This document shows, in pieces, positions 34,379 through 42,528 of a DNA stretch of 64,000 nucleotides (positions are counted from its first letter, which is position 1; every line of letters begins with the position of its first letter). The position numbers and the translations under genes were made by a program. The notes beneath the pieces were generated by a model. The model was not told where the DNA came from. It saw only the letters and a program-made list of their open reading frames with translations, and did not search any database. The stretch comes from Salinibaculum litoreum (lineage in GTDB: Archaea; Halobacteriota; Halobacteria; Halobacteriales; Haloarculaceae), in the NCBI GenBank assembly GCA_009789175.1, contig CP046866.1, positions 2,604,001 through 2,668,000 on the forward strand. The letters run 5' to 3'.

Positions 34379-35059
34379 ATGAGACAGCACAGCGCCGTCG
34401 TACTGGCCGTGTTGCTGGTCACGTCGATGGTCGCAGTTCCGGTCGCGGGGCTGGCCGCCACTGACGAGACCGGTCCGGCACAGACCGACGACGGGACCGA
34501 CGAGAACAAGACAACTGACGAGACGGCAAACGCAAGCGTCGCCCCCGGTGAACGCTTCGCGGGTGTCGTCGGCGTTCAGGAAGCCGAAATAGAGGGGGAA
34601 GTCGACGAGCGGGCCTTCGGCATCGAAGTGGCGAAGGCAGGGACCAACGACAGTCAGAAAGCCAACGCCGTGACCGCCCAGCTCGGCGATATCGAGCAGC
34701 GCCTCGATAGGCTCGAACAGCGCAAACAGGAGCTAAACGAAAACCGTGAGAACATGAGCGAAGGCCGGTATCGCGCCGAGATGAGTCAGGTCGCGGCCCG
34801 ACTGGAGACGACCAAGCGCCTCGCCAACCAAAGCGAGACTGTCTCACGGAGTCTTCCCCTCGACGTACTCGAATCGAAGGAGATCAATGTGACCGCGATT
34901 CGGACGCTTCAGGAGCGTGCCAGCGGGCTCAGCGGACCGGATATCGCCGAGATAGCGCGGGAGATTGCCGGCCCGAGCGTCGGCGGTCCCCCCGACGACC
35001 GGGGCCCGGACGAGCGCCCCGGACGAGGTCCGGACCGTGGCCCAGACCAGCAACCCTGA
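34379..35059 (+). CDS. secreted haloarchaeal protein with helical repeats
   Basis: A 226-residue protein with a signal peptide (AVVLAVLLVTSMVAVPVAGLAA), a low-complexity acidic Thr-rich stretch, a helical region (LGDIEQRLDRLEQRKQELNENRENMSEGRYRAEMSQVAARLETTKRL, ~110-160) likely to form a coiled coil, and a Pro/Gly/Arg/Asp-rich C-terminus (PDDRGPDERPGRGPDRGPDQ). It lacks a C-terminal anchor. The function is unknown. Confidence 0.68.
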   Translation: MRQHSAVVLAVLLVTSMVAVPVAGLAATDETGPAQTDDGTDENKTTDETANASVAPGERFAGVVGVQEAEIEGEVDERAFGIEVAKAGTNDSQKANAVTAQLGDIEQRLDRLEQRKQELNENRENMSEGRYRAEMSQVAARLETTKRLANQSETVSRSLPLDVLESKEINVTAIRTLQERASGLSGPDIAEIAREIAGPSVGGPPDDRGPDERPGRGPDRGPDQQP

Positions 35060-35125
35060 GCGAGCCAACCCTCTCGGACAGAATTCGTCCCCCGTCATTT
35101 AGTCTCACACCGGCGGATTCTCGGA

Positions 35126-35135
35126 AGATATTTGT
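35126..35135 (+). promoter_or_regulatory. TATA-like box of the arginine cluster leader
   Basis: AGATATTTGT is centred ~31 bp before the ATG of the leader frame at 35,162 and is the best TATA candidate between the secreted-protein gene and argG. If it is used, the argG message has a leader of about 190 nt. Confidence 0.45.
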
Positions 35136-35161
35136 ACGTCACTGCAAGAACCTGTAGGTAC

Positions 35162-35248
35162 ATGACCGGGACCTGCGCTGCTGTCGGTGAGCGGACACCC
35201 ACCCGTGGGTCCCAGCGACTTTTCCGAAACCGACGACCGGGCCGTTAG
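35162..35248 (+). CDS. possible Arg-rich leader peptide upstream of argG
   Basis: A 28-codon ATG frame with seven Arg codons (positions 11, 15, 19, 22, 24, 25, 28), six of them in the last 14. It begins a few bases after the predicted transcription start. Its TAG lies inside a hairpin whose arms CGGGCC (35,238-35,243) and GGCCCG (35,248-35,253) enclose GTTA, and argG starts 96 nt later. The context would suit arginine-responsive attenuation, but Arg codons are common by chance in GC-rich DNA. Confidence 0.35.
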   Translation: MTGTCAAVGERTPTRGSQRLFRNRRPGR

Positions 35249-35344
35249 GCCCGCTATTACCCACTTCCCACGTTCTGACCGGTTTTCAATCACCGCCCAC
35301 CGTCGGGTCTCGGGGCGGGCATGCAGCACCCGACATCACTACCA

Positions 35345-36574
35345 ATGCCAGAGACACCACACACAGCGGACGGCGGTCGCGTCGCACTCGCCTTCTCGGG
35401 CGGGCTCGACACGACGGTCTGTGTCCCACTGCTCGAAGAGGAGTACGGCTACGACGAAGTAATCGGCGTCACCGTCGACGTCGGGCAACCCGAAAAGGAG
35501 TTCGAGGAAGCCGAGGAGACCGCAGCGGCACTCGGCGTCGAAAACTACGTCGTCGACGCCAAGGAGGACTTTGCGGACCTCTGCCTTCGCTCGGTGAAGG
35601 CAAACGCGACCTACCAGGGCTATCCCCTGGGGACGGCGCTGGCCCGGCCGGTCATCGCCAAGGCCATCCTCGAAGTCGCCCTCGAACAGGACTGTGATGC
35701 CGTTGCCCACGGCTGTACCGGCAAAGGCAACGACCAGCTCCGGTTCGAAGCCGTCTGGCGTGACTCCGACCTGGAGGTCATCGCACCCGTGCGCGAACTC
35801 GGCCTGACCCGCGACTGGGAGCAGGAGTACGCCGAGGAGCGCGACCTGCCCGTCGAGGGCGGGGACGAGGGTCGCTACAGCATCGACACCAACCTCTGGA
35901 GTCGTTCCATCGAGGGCTCCGAACTGGAAGACCCCGCGACGATTCCCGAGGACGACATCTACGACTGGACCGACAACCCAAGCGGGAAAGACAGCGAACT
36001 CGTCGATATCGAATTCGTCGAGGGCGAGCCGGTCGCACTCGACGGCGAGGCAATCGACGCTGTGGAACTCATCGAAGCGCTCAACGAGCAGGCGGGTGCC
36101 CACGGCGTCGGGCGCACGGACATGATGGAAGACCGCATGCTCGGCCTGAAAGTGCGCGAGAACTACGAACACCCGGCCGCGACAGTGCTGTTGACGGCAC
36201 ACGAGGCGCTGGAACAGCTCGTGCTCACCCAGGAAGAGCGCTCGTTCAAACAGCAGGTCGACCACCAGTGGGCCCAGAAGGGCTACGAGGGACTTGTCGA
36301 TGCGCCACTTGTCGACGCGCTGGAAGGGTTCATCGACAGCACCAACGAGCGTGTCACCGGCACCGTGACCGTGAAACTGGAGGGGGGCCACTGCCGTCCG
36401 GTCGCCCGCGAAAGCGAGTACGCCGTCTACAGCCAGTCGGCAGCGTCCTTCGACGAGGAAGATGTCGAGGGCGGCATCACCCAGCAGGACGCCACGGGCG
36501 TCGCCAAGTACCACGGCTTCCAGTCCCGCCTGGCAAACACCGCCATCGACGCGGCCAGCGACGACAGCGAATAA
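35345..36574 (+). CDS. argG: argininosuccinate synthase
   Basis: A 409-residue enzyme that joins citrulline and aspartate with ATP. The PP-loop ALAFSGGLDTTV is at ~13-24; AVAHGCTGKGNDQLRFE (~115-130) binds citrulline and ATP, and SIDTNLWSRSIEG (~175) is the family motif. ATG 35,345 directly precedes the conserved region. It is the first gene of the arginine cluster and is followed by argH after 3 bp. Confidence 0.97.
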   Translation: MPETPHTADGGRVALAFSGGLDTTVCVPLLEEEYGYDEVIGVTVDVGQPEKEFEEAEETAAALGVENYVVDAKEDFADLCLRSVKANATYQGYPLGTALARPVIAKAILEVALEQDCDAVAHGCTGKGNDQLRFEAVWRDSDLEVIAPVRELGLTRDWEQEYAEERDLPVEGGDEGRYSIDTNLWSRSIEGSELEDPATIPEDDIYDWTDNPSGKDSELVDIEFVEGEPVALDGEAIDAVELIEALNEQAGAHGVGRTDMMEDRMLGLKVRENYEHPAATVLLTAHEALEQLVLTQEERSFKQQVDHQWAQKGYEGLVDAPLVDALEGFIDSTNERVTGTVTVKLEGGHCRPVARESEYAVYSQSAASFDEEDVEGGITQQDATGVAKYHGFQSRLANTAIDAASDDSE

Positions 36575-36577
36575 GCC

Positions 36578-38095
36578 ATGACCGAGGAGAGTTCCGACGA
36601 CGGGTCCGCGGCCGACGGGAGCGGCACACGCTCGACGGACGGGAGTCAGACCGACGAGGGCGTCGTCCGCCGCGACCGCTTCAGCGGCGGCCCCGCGCGG
36701 GAGTTTCTCTCCTCGCTGGAGGACGACGAGCGCATCTTCGGTGCGGACCTCGCCGTCGACCGTGCCCACGTCGTGATGCTCGCCGAACAGGGCATCGTCA
36801 GCGAGGACAACGCCGGTGCGATTCTCGACGCACTCGCCGAGGTGGAGGACGCCGGCCACGGCAACCTCCCCGATGGCGAGGACGTCCACGAGGCAATCGA
36901 GACCGCAGTCATCGAGCGGGTCGGCCCCGAGGGCGGGCGGATGCACACCGCACGCTCGCGCAACGACGAGGTGGCCGCCTGTATCCGCTATCGCCTGCGC
37001 GAGGACGTGCTGGCCCTGCTTGAGACGGTCATCGAGGCTCGCAAGCAGTTGCTGGCGACGGCCACAGAACACACCGAGACGATAATGCCCGGCTACACGC
37101 ACCTCCAGCCCGCACAGCCGACGACGGTCGCTCACTGGCTGTGTTCCTACGAGGCGGCGCTGGCGCGTGACACCGAGCGGCTGTTCGATGCCTACGAGCG
37201 CATCAATCGGTCGCCACTCGGCGCGGCGGCGTTCGCAGGCACGCCGTTCGACGTGAACCGCACGCGCACGGCGGAGTTACTCGGGTTCGAGAGTCTGGTG
37301 GAGAACTCGATGGACGCCTCGGCGGCGCGGGATTTCCTCGTCGAGACGACGGCCGCAGCGGCGACGCTTGCGACGACGCTGTCGGGACTGGCCGAAGACG
37401 TTGTCGTCTTCGCGAACCGCGGGTTCGTCGAACTCGATGACGACTACGCCTCGACCTCCTCGATTATGCCCCAGAAGAAGAACCCGGACACGCTGGAACT
37501 CGTCCGCGGTCGGACCGGCGACGCCACCGCGGGGCTGGAAGGCCTGCTGACGACGCTGAAGGGACTCCCGCGGGCGTACAACCGCGACCTCCAGCGGGCA
37601 GGCAGCCACGCCTACGAGGCTATCGACGCCGTTGCCGAGAGCGTCGAGGTGGCCGTCGGCGCAGTCACGACCGCCGAGTGGCCAGCGGACGTGCTGGCAG
37701 AAGCCGCAAGCGAGGGCTTTGCGACGGCGACGGGCGTCGCGGACCTGCTCGCGCAGGCAGGTGTTCCGTTCCGGACGGCCCACGAGGTCGTCGCACACGC
37801 TGCCGAGCAAAGCGAAGACCCCGGCTTCGCGGAGTTGGACGCCGCAAGCGAGGCAGTCCTCGGGGAGTCACTGACCGCGTACGTCGACCGCGAAGCTGTC
37901 GAGGAGGCGCTCGACCCTGCCGAAAGCGTCGCGATGCGTGACTCACGTGGTGGACCTGCCCCGGAGACAGTCACCGACCACCTCGAGAGGGCAACGGCGA
38001 CAGTCGACACGGACCGCGAGGCCGCAGAGGCGAAACGCGAGGCACTCACCGAGGCCGGCGAACAACTGCACGCGGAGGTTGAGACCTATGTCTGA
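36578..38095 (+). CDS. argH: argininosuccinate lyase
   Basis: A 505-residue fumarase-superfamily enzyme that releases fumarate to give arginine. The catalytic loop SSIMPQKKNPDTLELVRGR is at ~298-316, HTARSRNDEVA at ~126, and TIMPGYTHLQPAQPTTVAHW at ~167. The first 30 residues are a halophilic acidic Ser/Gly-rich extension. It ends with TGA inside the start of a short downstream frame. Confidence 0.97.
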   Translation: MTEESSDDGSAADGSGTRSTDGSQTDEGVVRRDRFSGGPAREFLSSLEDDERIFGADLAVDRAHVVMLAEQGIVSEDNAGAILDALAEVEDAGHGNLPDGEDVHEAIETAVIERVGPEGGRMHTARSRNDEVAACIRYRLREDVLALLETVIEARKQLLATATEHTETIMPGYTHLQPAQPTTVAHWLCSYEAALARDTERLFDAYERINRSPLGAAAFAGTPFDVNRTRTAELLGFESLVENSMDASAARDFLVETTAAAATLATTLSGLAEDVVVFANRGFVELDDDYASTSSIMPQKKNPDTLELVRGRTGDATAGLEGLLTTLKGLPRAYNRDLQRAGSHAYEAIDAVAESVEVAVGAVTTAEWPADVLAEAASEGFATATGVADLLAQAGVPFRTAHEVVAHAAEQSEDPGFAELDAASEAVLGESLTAYVDREAVEEALDPAESVAMRDSRGGPAPETVTDHLERATATVDTDREAAEAKREALTEAGEQLHAEVETYV

Positions 38096-38186
38096 GCGAC
38101 TGTGTATCGACCACGAGCCCACGCCAGAAACCACCGGCTTGCAGGAGCGGCGGACGGCGGCCCCACGACGACCCCGCGAGGGGTAA
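38088..38186 (+). CDS. 32-codon frame overlapping the argH end
   Basis: ATG 38,088 overlaps the argH stop by 8 bp (ATGTCTGA) and opens a 32-residue frame (MSERLCIDHEPTPETTGLQE followed by an Arg-rich end). The overlap imitates translational coupling, and the first 20 residues look protein-like, but the tail is low-complexity and I know no relative. It may be a decayed gene end. Confidence 0.25.
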   Translation: MSERLCIDHEPTPETTGLQERRTAAPRRPREG

Positions 38187-38191
38187 TATAC

Positions 38192-38211
38192 CAGATATCT
38201 GAGTATCAGAT
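38192..38211. promoter_or_regulatory. overlapping palindromes upstream of argW
   Basis: CAGATATCTG (38,192-38,201) is a perfect palindrome, and ATCTGA-GTA-TCAGAT (38,197-38,211) is a second one that overlaps it. They lie ~115 bp before argW and ~80 bp before its TATA-like CCTTTAAG (38,290). A related half site, TTCTGATA, recurs at 38,274. They are good operator candidates for the argW-F transcript. Confidence 0.45.
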
Positions 38212-38324
38212 TCGGAGTGCGCCGAAATCAGACAATTCACACGCTTAGAGTCCTTTCTGCGTTACCATTCCCTTCTGATACGTTCGATACCTTTAAGTCC
38301 GTAGACTGTTCAGACGTAGGTACA

Positions 38325-38489
38325 ATGGCAGAATGCATCGAGTGTGGGGCCGACGTGACCCTGCACGACGACCTCGAAGTTGGAGAGATTGTCGACTGTT
38401 CGACCTGCGGTGCCGAACTCGAAGTGGTCGACGACGACCCCGTCGAGCTGGACTCGGCACCCGAACTCGAAGAAGACTGGGGTGAATAG
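38325..38489 (+). CDS. argW: LysW-type amino-group carrier protein
   Basis: A 54-residue acidic carrier on which intermediates of ornithine synthesis are held. CIEC (5-8) and CSTC (~25-28) form the zinc knuckle. The C-terminus ends in EDWGE, the conserved LysW tail whose final glutamate gamma-carboxylate is linked to the substrate. TATA-like CCTTTAAG lies ~30 bp upstream, so argW has its own promoter. A 63-nt spacer to argX includes a GC-rich inverted repeat. Confidence 0.95.
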   Translation: MAECIECGADVTLHDDLEVGEIVDCSTCGAELEVVDDDPVELDSAPELEEDWGE

Positions 38490-38552
38490 CATGGTCACGC
38501 CCCGGACGCGGGTGTCCGGCCCGACCGGGGCGGACCCCCAGAGGAGCCAGCT

Positions 38553-39446
38553 ATGAAGGTAGGAATCCTCTACTCGCGCATCCGCAAAGACGAGAAACTG
38601 TTGCTCTCGGAGTTGCGCGAGCGCGACCACGACGTGGCGAAGATAGATGTCCGCAAACAGCGCCTGCGCCTCGATGAGCCCCCGGAAGCGTTCGAGGGTG
38701 TCGACGTGCTCGTCGACCGATGCCTGGCGACCTCGCGGTCGCTGTACACGACGGAGTTCGCTGACGCCTACGGCGTGCCAGTGGTCAACGGTGCCGACGT
38801 GGCCGACGTGTGCGCGGACAAGGTCAAAAACAGCCTCGCGCTGGAGGCAGCGGGCGTCCCGACGCCGACGACCGAGGTGGCCTACACCAAGGACACGGCG
38901 CTTGACATCGTCGAGGACTTCGGCTATCCCTGTGTCGTCAAGCCGGTCATCGGCTCGTGGGGCCGGCTCATGGCGAAACTCGACTCCCGGTCGGCCGCCG
39001 AGGCCGTCTTCGAGCACAAGGAGGTACTCGGCCACTACGAGCACAAGGTGTTCTACGTCCAGGAGTTCGTGGAGAAACCCGGGCGCGACATCCGCGTGCT
39101 CGCCACCGACGGCGAACCCGTCGCCGCGATGGTCCGCTCCTCGGACCACTGGCTGACCAACGCCGCCAAGGGCGCCGACACCGCCGAGTTCGAACTCGAC
39201 GACGAGGCCCGCCGCCTCGTGAAAGAAGCAAGCGACGCCGTCGGCGGCGGTCTCCTGGGTGTAGACCTGATGGAAGTCGGTGAAGACGAAGACGGGAATC
39301 CCACCGGCTACACGGTCCACGAGGTCAATCACAACGTCGAGTTCAAAGCCTTGAACGACGTGACTGACGTGGACGTTCCCGCCCGCGTGGTCGACTGGCT
39401 GGAAGCGAAAGTCGAATCCGAGACCGATACGGAGGTGACGGCATGA
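38553..39446 (+). CDS. argX: glutamate-LysW ligase (ArgX/LysX family)
   Basis: A 297-residue ATP-grasp ligase that attaches glutamate (or aminoadipate, in LysX) to the LysW tail. Features: MKVGILYSRIRKDEKLLL start, CVVKPVIGSWGRLMAKL (~128-145) of the ATP-grasp core, FYVQEFVEKPGRDIRV (~168) and VHEVNHNVEFKAL (~260). Together with the argG/H/F neighbours the arginine role is likely, but use for lysine as well cannot be excluded. A GGAG lies 8 nt before the ATG. It overlaps argC by 4 bp. Confidence 0.92.
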   Translation: MKVGILYSRIRKDEKLLLSELRERDHDVAKIDVRKQRLRLDEPPEAFEGVDVLVDRCLATSRSLYTTEFADAYGVPVVNGADVADVCADKVKNSLALEAAGVPTPTTEVAYTKDTALDIVEDFGYPCVVKPVIGSWGRLMAKLDSRSAAEAVFEHKEVLGHYEHKVFYVQEFVEKPGRDIRVLATDGEPVAAMVRSSDHWLTNAAKGADTAEFELDDEARRLVKEASDAVGGGLLGVDLMEVGEDEDGNPTGYTVHEVNHNVEFKALNDVTDVDVPARVVDWLEAKVESETDTEVTA

Positions 39447-40480
39447 CCTATTCCGCCTCCGTCGTCGGTGCGAGCGGCTTTACCGGCGGCGAGTTGCTTC
39501 GCCTGCTGGATGGCCACCCCGAGTTCCGCATCACGCAGGCCACCAGCCGGTCGAAGGAGAACAAGACAATCGGCCACGCCCACCCGAACCTCCGCCATCG
39601 GGACCTTCGCTTTTCTCACCCCGAGGAGCTGGAGTCGGTGGACGTGCTCTTCGCGGCGACCCCCCACGGCGTCTCGATGGAGCGCATCGACGCATTCCAG
39701 GACGCAGCCGAGACGGTCGTCGACCTCTCCGCTGACTTCCGGCTGGACACCGAATCACAGTACGACGAGTGGTACGACGGCCACGAGCGGCCCGAACTGC
39801 TGGAGGATGCCGTCTACGCGCTCCCCGAGCTGACCCGGGACGAACTCGAAGGGGCGGACCTCATCGCCTCCGGCGGCTGTAACGCCACGGCGACCATCAT
39901 GGGTCTGAAGCCTCTCGTCGACGACGGCATTTTGACCGGTGACGAGCAGGTCGTCGTCGACGTGAAGGTCGGCTCCAGCGAGGGCGGCGCCGGCGGCGGC
40001 GAGGCCTCCTCGCATCCCGAGCGGTCCGGTGTGGTTCGCCCGTACGCGCCGACCGGCCACCGCCACGAGGCCGAAATCGAGCAGTTCCTCGGCCTGGATG
40101 TCTCCTTTACCGTTCACGCCGTGGAGATGACTCGCGGGGCGTCCGCGACCTGTCACGTCTTCCCTGGCGAACCCGTCTCCAAAGGCGACCTCTGGGGTGC
40201 CTACCGCGGTGCCTACGAGGAGGAGCCCTTCGTGGAACTGGTCGCGGGCGGCGGTGGCGTCTACCGCTACCCCGAACCCAAGGCCGTCGCCGGGACGAAC
40301 CGTGCGGAGGTCGGGTTCGAACTCGACCCCTCGAACAAGCGGCTGGTCGTCTTCTCGGCCATCGACAACATGATGAAAGGGTCGGCCGGGCAGGCGGTCC
40401 ACGCGGCCAACGTCGCACTGGGCATCGAGGAGACGGCCGGACTCGACTTCCAGGGTCTGCACCCCGTCGGTGCGCCCTGA
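39443..40480 (+). CDS. argC: LysW-glutamyl-phosphate reductase (ArgC family)
   Basis: A 345-residue NADPH-dependent reductase. SVVGASGFTGGELLRLLDGHPEF (~4-26) is the nucleotide-binding loop, ASGGCNATATIMGLKPL (~145-160) carries the catalytic cysteine, and HAVEMTRGASATCHV (~220) is the second conserved block. The enzyme forms the LysW-glutamate semialdehyde. It overlaps argX (ATGA) and is followed by argB after 18 bp. Confidence 0.95.
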   Translation: MTYSASVVGASGFTGGELLRLLDGHPEFRITQATSRSKENKTIGHAHPNLRHRDLRFSHPEELESVDVLFAATPHGVSMERIDAFQDAAETVVDLSADFRLDTESQYDEWYDGHERPELLEDAVYALPELTRDELEGADLIASGGCNATATIMGLKPLVDDGILTGDEQVVVDVKVGSSEGGAGGGEASSHPERSGVVRPYAPTGHRHEAEIEQFLGLDVSFTVHAVEMTRGASATCHVFPGEPVSKGDLWGAYRGAYEEEPFVELVAGGGGVYRYPEPKAVAGTNRAEVGFELDPSNKRLVVFSAIDNMMKGSAGQAVHAANVALGIEETAGLDFQGLHPVGAP

Positions 40481-40498
40481 CTCCGAGGTGAGTATTTT

Positions 40499-41401
40499 AT
40501 GACAGTAGTTATCAAGATTGGCGGTGCGCGCGCGGTCGACCCCGCGGGCGCTATCGCAGACATCGCATCGCTCGCGAAGGGTTCGGACGACGACACAGCC
40601 GACCCGGAGGGTGGTGCCGGCCCACGAGACGTGGTCGTCACCCACGGTGGCTCGACCGCCGTCGACGACACGCTGGAACGGCTGGGAATCGAGCCGGAGT
40701 ACGTCGAGACGCCAAGCGGCGTCGTCGGCCGTTTCACCGACGAACAGACCATGGAGGTCTTCGAGATGGTGATGCCCGGACTGCTCAACACGGAGATGGT
40801 TGCCAGCCTCCAGAGCGAGGGGGTCGACGCCGTTGGTCTCTCGGGCGTGGACGGGAAACTGCTCCACGGCCCACGGAAGTCCGCAGTCCGCGTCGTCGAG
40901 GACGGCAAACGGAAGATTCGTCGCGGCGACCACTCCGGTAGCCTCAAGGAGGTCAACGGCGACCTGCTGGAATCGCTCCTTACCGAGGGCTACACGCCGG
41001 TCGTCAGCCCGCCGATGGCCGGCGCCGACAGCGACGACGACGGCGAGGACATCATCACGCCCGTCAACACCGACGCCGACCGCTCGGCCGCCGCAATTGC
41101 GGGCGAACTCGACGGGACGCTCGTCTTGCTGACGGACGTACCCGGCATCCTCGAAAATCCCGACGACCGCGACACGCTGATTCGAGAGGTCGAGACCACC
41201 GAGGACTGGGAGCGGATGGCATCGGCCGCAGAAGGATTCATGGAGCGCAAGGTCATGGCCATCCGCGAGGCACTCGAAAACGGCGCGAGCGAAGTCGTCG
41301 TCGCAGACGCCAACCTCGACAGGCCCGTCGCCACCGCGCTGGAGGGCGACGGGACACACATCTATCCCTCGGCACTGCCCGAGGAGGGAGGTGAGAACTG
41401 A
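40499..41401 (+). CDS. argB: LysW-glutamate kinase (ArgB family)
   Basis: A 300-residue amino-acid kinase. VVIKIGGARAVDP is the N-terminal phosphate loop, VVVTHGGSTAVDDTLERLG (~45) and VVSPPMAGADSDDDGEDIITPVNTDADRSAAAIAGEL (~165-200) are the substrate and ATP regions, and LLTDVPGILENPDDRDTLI follows. It phosphorylates the glutamyl side chain carried by LysW. Its stop overlaps the argD start by 1 bp. Confidence 0.94.
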   Translation: MTVVIKIGGARAVDPAGAIADIASLAKGSDDDTADPEGGAGPRDVVVTHGGSTAVDDTLERLGIEPEYVETPSGVVGRFTDEQTMEVFEMVMPGLLNTEMVASLQSEGVDAVGLSGVDGKLLHGPRKSAVRVVEDGKRKIRRGDHSGSLKEVNGDLLESLLTEGYTPVVSPPMAGADSDDDGEDIITPVNTDADRSAAAIAGELDGTLVLLTDVPGILENPDDRDTLIREVETTEDWERMASAAEGFMERKVMAIREALENGASEVVVADANLDRPVATALEGDGTHIYPSALPEEGGEN

Positions 41402-42528
41402 TGAGTGGCTTCGTCTTCTCCGAGAAACCCATTCAGATAGCGGAAGGGGACGGTCCCTACGTCTACGACGACAGCGGCACGGAGTATCTGGACATGGGCG
41501 CGAGCTACGCCTGTGTCCCGCTGGGTCACGACCACGACGCCGTCAAATCGGCCGTACAGGACCAGCTCTCGAAGCTGACCTACGTGCAGGCGTCTTACCC
41601 CGTCGAGGTCAGGACCGCCCTGTACGAGACGCTGGCCGATACCGCACCGGACCCCATCGGAAAGGTGTGGCTCTGTAACTCCGGGACCGAAGCCAACGAA
41701 GCGGCCCTGAAGTTCGCCCGCTCGGCGACCGGTCGCTCGAAGCTCGTCGCAACGATGCAGGGCTTTCACGGCCGGACCATGGGGTCGCTCGCGACCACGT
41801 GGAAAAGCAAGTACAAAAAGCCCTACGAGCCGCTCATCGGCGATGTCGAGTTCGTCCCCTACGACGACTCGGAGGCGATGGCCGAAGCCGTCGACGAGGA
41901 GACCGCCGGTGTCATCATCGAACCCGTCCAGGGCGAGGGCGGTATCAACCCCGCCTCAGCGGAGTTTCTCCAGCACACCCGCGAGGTGACCGAACAAGCG
42001 GGTGCGGCACTCATCTTCGACGAGGTCCAGACCGGCATGGGCCGGACCGGGTCGCTGTGGGCTGCTGCGGAATCCGGCGTCTCGCCGGATATGATTACCG
42101 CAGCGAAGGGACTCGGCAACGGCCTGCCCGTCGGCGCGACGCTGTGTCGGGACTGGATTGCCGAGAACTACGGCTCACACGCCTCGACCTTCTCGGGTGG
42201 TCCCGTCATCTCGGCGGCGGCAAACGCCACTGTCGAGACCATCGTCGAGGAGGAGATTCCGTCCCACGCCGCCGATGTCGGTGAGTACCTTCGTGGGCAG
42301 CTACGTGATGCGCTCGGCGACGACGTGCGCGAGGTGCGCGGCGAAGGGCTCATGATTGGCGTGGAGGTCGGCCGCGGTGCGAATCGCGTGCTGAAGGAAC
42401 TGGCGATGACCCACCAGGTGCTGGCACTACCCGCCGGCCGGACTGTCGTGCGTCTGCTCCCGCCGCTGACTATCGGGGAGCAGGAGGCCGACCAGGTGGT
42501 CGAAGCCATGGAGGCAGTTATCACATGA
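41401..42528 (+). CDS. argD: LysW-glutamate-semialdehyde aminotransferase (ArgD family)
   Basis: A 375-residue class III PLP aminotransferase giving LysW-ornithine. LCNSGTEANEAALKFAR (~96-112), EPVQGEGGINPAS (~180), LIFDEVQTGMGRTG (~205) and the lysine of MITAAKGLGNGLPVGA (~230) are all in place. It overlaps argE by 4 bp. Confidence 0.95.
   Translation: MSGFVFSEKPIQIAEGDGPYVYDDSGTEYLDMGASYACVPLGHDHDAVKSAVQDQLSKLTYVQASYPVEVRTALYETLADTAPDPIGKVWLCNSGTEANEAALKFARSATGRSKLVATMQGFHGRTMGSLATTWKSKYKKPYEPLIGDVEFVPYDDSEAMAEAVDEETAGVIIEPVQGEGGINPASAEFLQHTREVTEQAGAALIFDEVQTGMGRTGSLWAAAESGVSPDMITAAKGLGNGLPVGATLCRDWIAENYGSHASTFSGGPVISAAANATVETIVEEEIPSHAADVGEYLRGQLRDALGDDVREVRGEGLMIGVEVGRGANRVLKELAMTHQVLALPAGRTVVRLLPPLTIGEQEADQVVEAMEAVIT

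Noticed and set aside
35339-37135. 598-codon open frame on the minus strand
   Set aside because: Antisense to argG and argH, both of which are complete and recognisable.
39755-41359. 534-codon open frame on the minus strand
   Set aside because: Antisense shadow of argC and argB, which overlap and adjoin their neighbours as expected for an operon.
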